From JBAYST01 sp041676005 (GTDB lineage Bacteria; Bacillota_I; Bacilli_A; RFN20; CAG-826), in assembly GCA_041676005.1 (NCBI GenBank), contig JBAYST010000002.1, forward strand, positions 1 to 35,959: a DNA stretch of 35,959 nucleotides, in the 5' to 3' direction. Below are positions 1 to 7,221 of this stretch, piece by piece. The notes under the pieces are model-generated. The model had not been told where the DNA came from. It saw only the letters and a program-made list of their open reading frames with translations, and did no database searches. The number at the start of each line of letters is the position of its first letter. The stretch's first letter is position 1. A program made the position numbers and the translations under genes.

Positions 1-1
1 A

Positions 2-301
2 AAGTTTTTAACTGCTTTAGGAGATGACCTCAATATTTCTAATGCATTGATGGAACTTTTTGAAATCGTCAAAAAAGCAAATCAAATTTTAAGAGAAAAA
101 GAATTAGAAATTGAGAAATTAAAGGAAGTTTTCCAAACGATAGATGACATGTTATCTATTCTTGGAATTAATATTGAATATGTTAAACTGAACAAAACTG
201 ATAAAAAACTTTATGAAGATTATATCGAAGCGAAGAAAAATAAAAACTTTTTCCATAGTGATGAGCTTCGAAGTCAATTGATTAAAAAGGGAATAATTTA
301 A
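2..301 (+). CDS. cysS: Cysteinyl-tRNA synthetase, C-terminal part (5' end outside window)
   Basis: The frame is open from base 2. Its first residues, FLTALGDDLNISNAL, match the conserved 'DD.N.p.AL' segment where the DALR anticodon-binding domain of class I CysRS begins. About 99 residues are visible, ending KKGII; the catalytic Rossmann part (HIGH, KMSKS, zinc ligands) lies outside the window. The enzyme charges tRNA-Cys in the cytoplasm. The first in-frame start codon inside the window (TTG at 47) is not a real start, because the homologous protein continues upstream of it. The next gene, mgtC, starts 12 bases downstream with its own Shine-Dalgarno, so the two are probably co-transcribed. 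The cysS then rlmB then sigH-like order is that of Bacillus. Confidence 0.85.
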   Translation, partial: KFLTALGDDLNISNALMELFEIVKKANQILREKELEIEKLKEVFQTIDDMLSILGINIEYVKLNKTDKKLYEDYIEAKKNKNFFHSDELRSQLIKKGII

Positions 302-313
302 AAGGAGAAGTTT

Positions 314-1096
314 ATGTTAGGAATTTTGCTTGAAGGATCTACAAGTCAAATGATCACAATCGATCAATGGATTGCCGAAAGGCTCAATAGTTGGACAATT
401 GGCGACCAATTTCCAATTGGGAACTTCGTTTTAGTCATCTGTGCTTTGCTATTGACTGTTCTTTTAGGAACTATCATCGGAGCCGAAAGAGAGACGCGTG
501 GTCGTTCTGCTGGACTTCGTACCCATCTTTTAGTTGCGGTTGGTTCATCGATTATCATGATTGTTTCGATTTATGGCTTTCCACTTCTCGACTCTGGCTT
601 CGCTCGAGACCCGGCACGTCTAGCCGCACAAGTTATTACCGGAATTGGATTTCTTGGAGCGGGAGCAATTATCCACAGCCAAGGTGGAATTAAAGGATTG
701 ACAACTTCTTCGACTATTTGGTTGGCGATGGCAATTGGTTTAGCGTGTGGTTCGATGAACTTTACGTTAGCAATTATCGGGACCACTATCGTCATGATTG
801 TTTTAGTTTCATTTAGAAAAGTTGAACTAAAATTAACCCGCAATAATCCATTAGTCATCATTGTTGCTGATGCATATCGACCAATCATGACCGATTTATT
901 AGCAATAGCTAAAAAGCATGATGCCGTCATCGGTGATATCGTCACTCAGCTTGTGAGTGACATTAAAGGTGAAAGAATTCAAATCACTTTCCGTCTCAGC
1001 GCCAAGAGTAGACAAAATCTCGATCAGGACTCATTCTTAAAAATGCTCAAGCAAACCGCAGGCATTATTGACATTCAAATTTTAAATCATCATTAA
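314..1096 (+). CDS. mgtC: MgtC/SapB family membrane protein
   Basis: This is a 260-residue protein. The N-terminal half has four to five hydrophobic segments and the MgtC signature near residues 51-75: GTIIGAERE, then GRSAGLRTHLLVAVGS. A second conserved stretch, GIGFLGAGAII, lies near residue 112. After the last membrane segment (about 150-170) comes a soluble domain of roughly 85 residues, where the longer family members carry an ACT-like domain. MgtC proteins are linked to growth under low Mg2+ and to control of the F-type ATPase; the role here is inferred only from family. The start is set by AAAGGAG at 301-307, six bases before the ATG. In Bacillus this slot between cysS and rlmB holds mrnC (Mini-III RNase), so mgtC is out of its usual place. 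Confidence 0.82.
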   Translation: MLGILLEGSTSQMITIDQWIAERLNSWTIGDQFPIGNFVLVICALLLTVLLGTIIGAERETRGRSAGLRTHLLVAVGSSIIMIVSIYGFPLLDSGFARDPARLAAQVITGIGFLGAGAIIHSQGGIKGLTTSSTIWLAMAIGLACGSMNFTLAIIGTTIVMIVLVSFRKVELKLTRNNPLVIIVADAYRPIMTDLLAIAKKHDAVIGDIVTQLVSDIKGERIQITFRLSAKSRQNLDQDSFLKMLKQTAGIIDIQILNHH

Positions 1097-1119
1097 ATGT
1101 TTGAAAAAATTATAAAAAT

Positions 1120-1827
1120 ATGGCAACTTTAATTTACGGGCGAAATACAGTTCGCGCAGCCTTAGTTTCTTCTAAGACGAAGAATATATATGTAAGCACT
1201 TCTTTCAATGATAAAAAACTTTTAGCATTGGCTCAAAAAGAAGGAATTACAATCAAAGTTGTCTCGAATCAAATTTTAGACGCAATGGTTAAAGGCACTC
1301 ATCAAGGAATTGTAGCCGAAGTTGAGAGATACGAATATTCGTCTTTGGATGACATTATTCGCGAATCGAAAAAGGTTACAAGGCCGATCGTTTTACTTCT
1401 TGACGGAATCAATGATCCAGGAAATTTTGGAGCGATTCTCAGAAGCTGTGATGCTTTCGGCGTTTCTGGTGTCATTATTAAAAAACACGGACAAGTGATG
1501 CTCAATGCGACTGTTGCTAAAACTTCTACTGGAGCGATTAACTATGTTAAAGTCGCAATGGTCACTAATTTATCCCAGGCTATTGAACGGTTGAAAAAAG
1601 AAAACTTTTGGATTGTTTCTTCTGAGGGGGGCTCAGACACCAATTACCAAGATTTGAAATACGATTTCCCAGTCGCCTTAGTCATTGGAAGCGAAGGAGA
1701 AGGAATTTCTCCACTTCTAATCAAAAGGTCAGATTTTGTTGTTAAAATCCCAATGAAAGGGCACGTCAACTCCTTAAATGCTTCTGTTGCTACAGGAATT
1801 TTGTTGTCTTACATAAATATTAAGTAA
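1120..1827 (+). CDS. rlmB: 23S rRNA 2'-O-ribose methyltransferase (SpoU/TrmH family), RlmB-like
   Basis: This 235-residue protein is a knotted SPOUT methyltransferase using S-adenosylmethionine. The N-terminal substrate-binding domain starts LIYGRNTVRAAL and runs to about residue 75. The three SpoU motifs follow: NDPGNFGAILRSCDAFG (about 98-114), VIGSEGEGISPLL, and IPMKGHVNSLNASVATGILL at the C-terminus. In E. coli RlmB methylates G2251 of 23S rRNA; the same target is inferred. It lies 23 bases after mgtC, and no Shine-Dalgarno precedes the ATG: the leader is A/T only. TATAAA at 1111-1116 is too close (3 bases) to act as a -10 for this ATG, so translation is probably coupled or independent of a Shine-Dalgarno. 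Confidence 0.87.
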   Translation: MATLIYGRNTVRAALVSSKTKNIYVSTSFNDKKLLALAQKEGITIKVVSNQILDAMVKGTHQGIVAEVERYEYSSLDDIIRESKKVTRPIVLLLDGINDPGNFGAILRSCDAFGVSGVIIKKHGQVMLNATVAKTSTGAINYVKVAMVTNLSQAIERLKKENFWIVSSEGGSDTNYQDLKYDFPVALVIGSEGEGISPLLIKRSDFVVKIPMKGHVNSLNASVATGILLSYINIK

Positions 1828-1851
1828 CTGTCGCCGTAGAAAGGTTTTCAT

Positions 1852-2451
1852 ATGGAGAGGAAACACAAAGATCAGTATTTGATCTATTTATTGAAATGTG
1901 GAAATAAAGAGGCACAAAAAATCTTTTTTGATCGCTACATTTATTTAGCCAAGGTCATCGGAGGCGATTTTTATCGCAGCAATTATTTGCCCGGGATGAC
2001 CGCAGATGACATTTCGGCAATTTATATTGCCAACATCCATGTTGCTTTAAAATTTTATAATGAAAAAATCGGAAGTTTTAAAGCTTTTTGGAAGCAAATT
2101 TCTTTTCACGAATCCATGAAATTTGTCAGTGAGAACATGAGACACTTTCGTCCTGGCAATATTTCTTTAAATCAAGTTATCGATGAAGATGGCGAAACGA
2201 CTGTTGAAGAGATTATTGGTTTTAACGACGATGATATTTCCATTAAACTCGCAATAGATGATATCGTTTATCAAATTGAAGAAAATGAGAATTCGTCGTT
2301 AACAAGCGAAGAAAGAGATGTCTTTATTCATTATTCAATGGGCTTTTCGTACCAAGAAATTGCAGAAAAGAGAAAAAGCGATATAAAGCATATTCGCTAC
2401 ATTTATGCACGCGCAAAGAAAAAACTCGCCGAAACAACTAATTTTAAATAA
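1852..2451 (+). CDS. RNA polymerase sigma-70 family factor, SigH-like
   Basis: This 199-residue protein has two sigma regions. Region 2 spans about 25-100, with GMTADDISAIYIANIHVALK followed by IGSFKAFWKQ; it aligns by eye with the Bacillus SigH stretch 'ADREDIVQEGMIGLYKAI...LTSFKAF'. Region 4 spans about 150-195 (LTSEERDVFIHYSMGFSYQEIAEK, then a recognition-helix region and ARAKKKL). The linker between them is acidic (EDGETTVEEIIGFNDDD). Position supports the call: in Bacillus sigH follows rlmB and yacP, and here it follows rlmB directly by 24 bases. AGAAAGG at 1840-1846 gives the ribosome site. Sequence identity to SigH looks low, so it may be an orthologue that has lost the sporulation role. 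The regulon is unknown. Confidence 0.75.
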   Translation: MERKHKDQYLIYLLKCGNKEAQKIFFDRYIYLAKVIGGDFYRSNYLPGMTADDISAIYIANIHVALKFYNEKIGSFKAFWKQISFHESMKFVSENMRHFRPGNISLNQVIDEDGETTVEEIIGFNDDDISIKLAIDDIVYQIEENENSSLTSEERDVFIHYSMGFSYQEIAEKRKSDIKHIRYIYARAKKKLAETTNFK

Positions 2452-2467
2452 TGTCATTATTTCTTTA

Positions 2468-2487
2468 TGCTATAATTCATTGATATG
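2468..2487 (+). promoter_or_regulatory. Extended -10 promoter of the ecfA1 operon, predicted leaderless
   Basis: The sequence TGC-TATAAT at 2468-2476 is a perfect extended -10 box (TATGCTATAAT when the preceding TA is included). Only 8 bases separate it from the ecfA1 ATG at 2485. No convincing -35 lies 16-18 bases upstream, as is usual for extended -10 promoters. Transcription would begin at or within a base or two of the A of the start codon, leaving no room for a Shine-Dalgarno. Confidence 0.7.
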
Positions 2488-3300
2488 AATGCGTTAGAAA
2501 TAAAAGAACTTTCCTTTAGTTATGATGGTGTGACAAATGTTGTAGATAACATCACTTTTTCACTCGAAAAAGGAAAATTCGTTTCAATAATCGGGCACAA
2601 CGGTTCAGGGAAATCAACGCTTGCTAAACTGATTATTGGATTATTGACTAAAAAAAGTGGTTCAATCCGTGTTTTTGAGTGCGAATTAGATGAAAAAAGC
2701 GTTAAGGATATTAGAAAGAAAATTGGAATCGTCTTTCAAAATCCTGATAATCAATTCATCGCTACGACTGTTGAAGACGATATTGCTTTTGGCTTAGAAA
2801 ATAATCAGATTTCTCAACAAAAAATGGTTGAATTAGTCAATGAATTTGCTTTAAAAGTCGGTATGGAAAAATTTATGAATAAAGAGCCGGCCAATCTTTC
2901 AGGCGGTCAAAAACAAAGAGTGGCAATCGCGGGTGTTTTGGCGATGATGCCGAATATTGTGATTTTTGACGAAGCGACATCAATGCTTGATCCCAAAGGA
3001 AAAGCAGACATTCGCGAATTGATTAAAAACATGCGTAAAAACAATCCGGAGATGACGGTTTTGTCAATTACGCACGACATCGAAGAGGCATTTTTAACTG
3101 ATGAAGTGATTGTCATGAACGAAGGAAAACTGATCAGACAGGGGACACCTTTAGAAGTTTTTGCAGATCGCGAAGTTCTCAAGGAAATTTCATTATCCGA
3201 ACCTTTCTTTTTAGAATTAAGGAACAAACTTTTAGTAGAAGGATATCAAGTAGATAAATGCGAGTCGCTCGAGGATTTAATGGAGTACTTATGCCAATAA
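2485..3300 (+). CDS. ecfA1: ECF transporter ATPase EcfA1
   Basis: This 271-residue ABC ATPase belongs to the energy-coupling factor module. Visible motifs are Walker A GHNGSGKST (about 37-45), Q-loop VFQNPDNQF, signature LSGGQKQRV (about 139-147), Walker B VIFDEAT and switch His in SITHD. With EcfA2 and EcfT it forms the shared motor that drives vitamin-binding S-components at the membrane. The order ecfA1-ecfA2-ecfT-truA is that of Bacillus. It is the first gene of the operon and has its own extended -10 box 8 bases from the ATG with no Shine-Dalgarno. It overlaps ecfA2 by 10 bases. Confidence 0.93.
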   Translation: MNALEIKELSFSYDGVTNVVDNITFSLEKGKFVSIIGHNGSGKSTLAKLIIGLLTKKSGSIRVFECELDEKSVKDIRKKIGIVFQNPDNQFIATTVEDDIAFGLENNQISQQKMVELVNEFALKVGMEKFMNKEPANLSGGQKQRVAIAGVLAMMPNIVIFDEATSMLDPKGKADIRELIKNMRKNNPEMTVLSITHDIEEAFLTDEVIVMNEGKLIRQGTPLEVFADREVLKEISLSEPFFLELRNKLLVEGYQVDKCESLEDLMEYLCQ

Positions 3301-4142
3301 AAGTCGAAAACTTATTTCATACATATGCACTCAAAACTCCGTTTCAATCCGAGGCAGTTAATGGAGTTAGTTTTGAAATTGAAGATCACGCTTACGTTGC
3401 GTTCATCGGTCCGACAGGAAGCGGCAAAACCACAATCATTCAGCACTTAAACGCACTTCTTAAACCGACAAAAGGAACGATTGTTGTTGATGATTTTGTT
3501 ATAGATAACAAAAAGAATAAAAAAATCAAAGAACTCCGCAAGCATGTCGGAGTGGTATTTCAATTTCCCGAATATCAATTGTTTGAAGAAACAGTTGAAA
3601 AAGATGTCGCTTTCGGACCGAAAAATTTCGGACTTAAAGATGAAGAAGCTTTACAAAAAGCACACAGAGCACTTTTGTCTGTTGGCCTAGATGAATCTTA
3701 TTTTAAACGTTCGCCTTTTGAGTTATCAGGTGGAGAAAGACGAAGGGTGGCAATCGCTGGCATATTAGCAATAGAACCGGATATTTTAGTTTTAGATGAA
3801 CCAACCGCAGGTCTTGACCCCCGAGGTACGACAGAAATTATGAATTTAGTCGATAAAATGCATAAAAATGGAACGATGGTCATTCTTGTTTCTCATGATA
3901 TGGAGTTAGTTTTAAAATACGCCGAAAAAGTTTTTGTCGTAAAAGATGGAAAAATATTATTCGAGGGCACACCGCAAGGCGCCTTTATGAATTTAGATGA
4001 AAGTTCTGGAATCGAAGTCCCAGAAATATTCACCTTTGCACAAAAACTAAAAAAACGCGGTTTTGATATCGATTTTGAAAAAATCAAAAACATCGATGAT
4101 TTAATCTTACAAATCTCGATAAATAAGGAGAAACGATCATGA
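3291..4142 (+). CDS. ecfA2: ECF transporter ATPase EcfA2
   Basis: This is a 283-residue protein beginning MPIKVENLFHTYALKTPFQS, the characteristic EcfA2 N-terminus. An upstream in-frame start exists at 3258, but the ATG at 3291 matches family starts and has GGAG at 3282-3285. Motifs are Walker A GPTGSGKTT, Q-loop VFQFPEYQLFE, signature LSGGERRRV, Walker B LVLDEPTAGLDP and LVSHDME. It pairs with EcfA1 in an asymmetric ATPase dimer. It overlaps ecfA1 by 10 bases and ecfT by 4 (ATGA), so translation of the three genes is probably coupled. Confidence 0.93.
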   Translation: MPIKVENLFHTYALKTPFQSEAVNGVSFEIEDHAYVAFIGPTGSGKTTIIQHLNALLKPTKGTIVVDDFVIDNKKNKKIKELRKHVGVVFQFPEYQLFEETVEKDVAFGPKNFGLKDEEALQKAHRALLSVGLDESYFKRSPFELSGGERRRVAIAGILAIEPDILVLDEPTAGLDPRGTTEIMNLVDKMHKNGTMVILVSHDMELVLKYAEKVFVVKDGKILFEGTPQGAFMNLDESSGIEVPEIFTFAQKLKKRGFDIDFEKIKNIDDLILQISINKEKRS

Positions 4143-5008
4143 CATCCGTCACGTTTGGGCGTTATGCTCCTTATAACACTTTCATCCACCGACTTGATCC
4201 GAGAAATAAAATTATTTTAATGGTTCTTTTAATGGTGACGATTTTTTTACCTTTCAGCGTTTGGTCGACAAGTCTTATTATGTCTTCGATATATCTAATG
4301 ATATTAGTTATTGTCATGCTCATCGCGAAAGTCAGTTTTATCAATTTGTTTAAAAGTTTAAAAGCAATGTGGTTCTTAATTTTATTTTTATTAATAGTTT
4401 ACATATTCATCCCAAATCCAACCTATACGCATGTCGCTTTTTCTATTAAATCGTTTGATGTTTATTGGGATGCGTTTTATCAAAGCGCATACATTGTCTT
4501 ACGTTTGATTTTAATGATTTGCATCACAACGATTTTAACCAGCACGACTAAACCGCTTGATTTGACCTATGCTTTAGAATGGTATTTGGTGCCTCTTAAA
4601 GTGATTAAATTCCCAACGCACGAAGTAGCGATGACAATCTCAATAGCATTGAGATTTATTCCTACCATCCTTGATGAAACAGACCGGATTATGAAAGCCC
4701 AGACTTCAAGAGGTGCAGAATTCAATCACGGAAGATTATTTAAAAGATTCAAAGCTATTATTTCTTTAATCGTTCCTCTTTTTATATCAGCCTTTGAACG
4801 AAGTGGACAATTAGCAGAAGCGATGGAGGCTCGCGGTTATGATCCAAGAGCGAAAAGAACCCGTTATAGAACTTTAAAATTCCATTGGACGGATGCTGTT
4901 TCCTTTTTGTTAATCGGAGCAATTTTTGCAGGAGTTTTATATTTAACTATCGCTCACAAGGATATGAATTTAATCACCGAAATTTTCAAAGTAGAGGTTA
5001 GTTTCTGA
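4139..5008 (+). CDS. ecfT: ECF transporter transmembrane subunit EcfT
   Basis: This 289-residue membrane protein of the CbiQ/EcfT family has about five hydrophobic segments (roughly 25-60, 75-95, 115-140, 255-275). The N-terminus contains HRLDPRNKIILM, the usual 'lDPR.K' start. The two coupling-helix motifs that grip the ATPases are present as SRGAEF (first, where Ala-Arg-Gly is usual) and ARGYDPRAKRTRY (second). The Shine-Dalgarno AAGGAGAAA at 4125-4133 precedes the ATG, which overlaps the ecfA2 stop. It links EcfA1/EcfA2 to interchangeable S-components; a likely partner is RibU at 26205. Confidence 0.92.
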   Translation: MTSVTFGRYAPYNTFIHRLDPRNKIILMVLLMVTIFLPFSVWSTSLIMSSIYLMILVIVMLIAKVSFINLFKSLKAMWFLILFLLIVYIFIPNPTYTHVAFSIKSFDVYWDAFYQSAYIVLRLILMICITTILTSTTKPLDLTYALEWYLVPLKVIKFPTHEVAMTISIALRFIPTILDETDRIMKAQTSRGAEFNHGRLFKRFKAIISLIVPLFISAFERSGQLAEAMEARGYDPRAKRTRYRTLKFHWTDAVSFLLIGAIFAGVLYLTIAHKDMNLITEIFKVEVSF

Positions 5009-5748
5009 TGAAAATTTTAGGAAAAGTTGAATATGTTGGAACCGCGTATAATGGTTGGCAAAAACAAAAAAACGGAAAGACAATTCAAAACGTTATAGAA
5101 AGTGTTTTATCAAAAATTTTTAACACAGAAATTACAATTTATGGGTCTGGTAGAACCGATGCCGGAGTGCATGCTAGCGGACAAAGATTTCACTTTGAGG
5201 TTGCAAAAGAAAAGATTGATTTAGGTCTTTTAAAACACGGTATAAATACAATTTTACCAGATGATATTCGAATCATTTCATTGGTGAAAGTAGATTCAAA
5301 TTTTGATGCTAGAAAAAGCGCAAAAAAGAAAATTTATGAATACGCAATAATTTTTGGAGAAGCAAAAGTCTTTCAAAAACCTTACTTCTGCGAGGTCAAA
5401 CGACAAATCTCGCGTGAAAATTTTGAAAAAACCTTAAATTTATTTGTTGGTAAACATAACTTTTCTTCTTTCACTTCAAAGGTTAATGATGAAAATAATT
5501 TTGTTCGAACGATTTATTCCATCGAAATAAAAAACGATGGCAATCAAGCTATTGTCACTTTAATCGGAGATGGTTTTATGAAATATATGATTCGTTATTT
5601 GATTGGCGTTGCATTAGCTGTTGCGAATGGGAAAATGACTCTTGAAGAAGTCAAAAAACGCTTAGAGTTTTCATCCTCTCGACAGGTAACTTCTTTTAAA
5701 GCTCCGGCTAACGGACTCACTCTTGTTGATGTCTTGTACAACCTTTAA
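5008..5748 (+). CDS. truA: tRNA pseudouridine(38-40) synthase TruA
   Basis: This 246-residue protein has the TruA catalytic motif GSGRTDAGVHASGQ, whose Asp is the conserved nucleophile of pseudouridine synthases (near residue 52). The start YVGTAYNGWQKQ and the later FSSFTSK and GDGFMKYMIRYLIGVAL segments are typical of the family. It modifies U38-U40 of tRNA anticodon arms. The start codon overlaps the ecfT stop by one base (TGATG), so it is the last gene of the ecf operon, as in Bacillus. Length is normal. Confidence 0.93.
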   Translation: MKILGKVEYVGTAYNGWQKQKNGKTIQNVIESVLSKIFNTEITIYGSGRTDAGVHASGQRFHFEVAKEKIDLGLLKHGINTILPDDIRIISLVKVDSNFDARKSAKKKIYEYAIIFGEAKVFQKPYFCEVKRQISRENFEKTLNLFVGKHNFSSFTSKVNDENNFVRTIYSIEIKNDGNQAIVTLIGDGFMKYMIRYLIGVALAVANGKMTLEEVKKRLEFSSSRQVTSFKAPANGLTLVDVLYNL

Positions 5749-5763
5749 CTATTGAATTATTTT

Positions 5764-5772
5764 TGATAATAT
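5764..5772 (+). promoter_or_regulatory. Candidate extended -10 of yebC
   Basis: The sequence TGA-TAATAT gives a TGN-extended -10-like box 24 bases before the yebC ATG and after the end of truA. No good -35 is seen at the expected distance. A start near 5779 would leave a short leader that still contains the GAGAGGAA ribosome site. Confidence 0.4.
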
Positions 5773-5796
5773 ATCAAACGAAGAGAGGAACTGATA

Positions 5797-6504
5797 ATGG
5801 GAAGACATTTTGAAGTTAGAGCAAAATCTATGGCTGCAACTGCGGCTAAGAAATCTGCTCTTTATATGCGAGCGAGCAAAGAAATTTATATCGCCGCAAA
5901 ATCTGGTGTGCCAGACCCAAATAGCAACTTAGCGTTAAGATCTGCAATCGACAAATGGAAAGGACAATCTGTTCCCAAAGACATCATTGATCGCGCAATA
6001 AAAAAAGCAATTGGCGGAGAAATCGAAAATTATATTGAAGGCCGTTATGAAGCGTTTGGACCAGGCGGTTCTTTTGTTGTGGTTGATACTCTTTCCGATA
6101 ATGTGAATCGCGCTTTATCGGATGTTCGAACAGTCATTTCTAAAAAAGGAGGCCATCTAGGTTCTGTTTTATATAACTTTTTTGAAGCCGGAGTTTTTGT
6201 TTATAAAGGTGAAAATAAAATTGAAGTAGAAGAAGAACTTATATTAGGAGATGTCGACTTACAAGAAATTACAATTGAGGATGGAATCATAAATGCGCTG
6301 GTTGCGCCGACAGATTTTCAAAAGGCAAAAGAAGTTTTGAAAAGTTTAGGAGTTGAAGAATTTGAAACATGTGAAATCATGCTTCTTGCAAATGAACAAA
6401 TAAATTTGGAAGATCCGGAAGACTTGAAAAAATTCAATGAATTACTCGATGCACTTGACGAATTACAAGACGTGCAAGCCGTTCATCACAATGTAAATTT
6501 ATAA
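5797..6504 (+). CDS. YebC/PmpR family protein (YeeI type)
   Basis: This 235-residue protein begins MGRHFEVRAKSMAATAAKKS and has SKEIYIAAKSGVPDPNSNLALR, the form typical of the Bacillus YeeI subgroup rather than E. coli YebC. The middle has the family stretch EAFGPGGSFVVVDTLSDN and GGHLGSVLYNFF. YebC proteins were first described as transcriptional regulators; more recent work on the family (TACO1, YebC) points to a role in translation of difficult sequences on the ribosome. The site here, between truA and rplM, would suit a translation role. GAGAGGAA at 5782-5789 precedes the ATG. It ends in its own terminator. Confidence 0.88.
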   Translation: MGRHFEVRAKSMAATAAKKSALYMRASKEIYIAAKSGVPDPNSNLALRSAIDKWKGQSVPKDIIDRAIKKAIGGEIENYIEGRYEAFGPGGSFVVVDTLSDNVNRALSDVRTVISKKGGHLGSVLYNFFEAGVFVYKGENKIEVEEELILGDVDLQEITIEDGIINALVAPTDFQKAKEVLKSLGVEEFETCEIMLLANEQINLEDPEDLKKFNELLDALDELQDVQAVHHNVNL

Positions 6505-6505
6505 G

Positions 6506-6526
6506 AAACTGGGCTCCAGTTTTTTA
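6506..6526 (+). terminator. Intrinsic terminator after yebC
   Basis: A stem AAACTGG (6506-6512) pairs with CCAGTTT (6516-6522) around a GCT loop, followed by a run of T to 6525. It lies directly after the yebC stop codon. Confidence 0.8.
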
Positions 6527-6611
6527 TTAAACGTTCAATTCACAAATATTAAACTTTTTATTCGCAAAAAAGAATTTATAAAATTTTAAAAATAATTACA
6601 TAAAAAAGTCA

Positions 6612-6628
6612 TTTGTAAGACTTACAAA
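6612..6628. repeat. Perfect 17-bp palindrome upstream of the rplM promoter
   Basis: TTTGTAAG-A-CTTACAAA is an exact 8-1-8 inverted repeat. It lies in a 240-base A/T-rich gap, 41 bases upstream of the -35 box of rplM, with no T-run to suggest a terminator. It looks like a protein-binding operator, but I do not recognise the factor. The remainder of 6527-6660 shows nothing I can name. Confidence 0.5.
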
Positions 6629-6669
6629 CAACAATTTCACTCTTTTTGTTTCCATTAAGGAAATTATCA

Positions 6670-6698
6670 TTGACTTTAACAGTAGAAATATATAATAT
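6670..6698 (+). promoter_or_regulatory. Promoter of rplM-rpsI
   Basis: A -35 box TTGACT (6670-6675) is followed 17 bases later by TAATAT (6693-6698), overlapping TATAAT (6691-6696, 15-base spacer). The start would be near 6705, giving a leader of about 60 bases. Confidence 0.65.
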
Positions 6699-6701
6699 TT
6701 A

Positions 6702-6766
6702 ACTCGGCACAATCGCCAAAACTAGTAGTCCCGGTAAGATTTACAAGTTTGGTAAGGAGGAAAGTT
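6702..6766 (+). promoter_or_regulatory. rplM 5' leader with hairpin; possible L13 autoregulatory leader
   Basis: The short leader can fold: CCAAAACT (6717-6724) pairs with AGTTTGG (6746-6752) with one bulged A, immediately before the strong Shine-Dalgarno AAGGAGG (6754-6760). Ribosomal protein leaders of this type (L13 leader) are known before rplM in Firmicutes. I identify it by position and foldability only, not by a remembered consensus. Confidence 0.35.
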
Positions 6767-7210
6767 ATGCAACGTCAAACATCTATTGCAAAACCAAAGG
6801 AAATCCAACGCAAATGGTATGTCATTGATGCAACTGACAAACCGCTTGGTCGTTTAGCCAGCGAAGTCGCCGTTATTTTAATGGGAAAAAATAAGCCAAT
6901 TTTTACCCCTAACGTCGATTGCGGTGATTTTGTGATCATTGTCAACGCTGAAAAAGTTGCTTTGTCTGGTAAAAATATATTGATCAATAAAGTTTATTAC
7001 AATGCTTCAGGTTACACTGGTGGTCTTCGTAAAAGAACTGCAAAAGAAATGATTGAAAAATATCCAGAAGAAATGGTGGAACGCTCAGTCCACGGTATGT
7101 TACCAAAGGGAAAACTAGGAAGAGCTATCGAGAAAAAACTCTTCGTTTATAAAGGCCCAGAGCACAAACACGAAGCTCAAAAACCAGAAATTCTTGAGCT
7201 TAAATATTAG
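6767..7210 (+). CDS. rplM: 50S ribosomal protein L13
   Basis: This is a 147-residue protein starting MQRQTSIAKPKEIQRKWYVI. An upstream in-frame start at 6749 lies before the Shine-Dalgarno AAGGAGG (6754-6760), which sits seven bases from the ATG at 6767, so 6767 is the start. Family landmarks are KPLGRLASEVAVILMGK, DFVIIVNAEKV and VHGMLPKGKLGR. L13 is an early-assembly protein of the large subunit. It is followed after 11 bases by rpsI, the near-universal L13-S9 pair. Confidence 0.96.
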   Translation: MQRQTSIAKPKEIQRKWYVIDATDKPLGRLASEVAVILMGKNKPIFTPNVDCGDFVIIVNAEKVALSGKNILINKVYYNASGYTGGLRKRTAKEMIEKYPEEMVERSVHGMLPKGKLGRAIEKKLFVYKGPEHKHEAQKPEILELKY

Positions 7211-7221
7211 GAGGAATCATA

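Noticed and set aside
47..301. Stand-alone small gene of 84 residues
   Set aside because: The frame continues to the left edge and its upstream residues (FLTALGDDLNISNAL) belong to CysS; it is the end of a longer gene.
669..677. DnaA box TTATCCACA as an origin signal
   Set aside because: It is a single copy inside mgtC with no cluster and no A/T-rich unwinding region; chance is the simpler reading.
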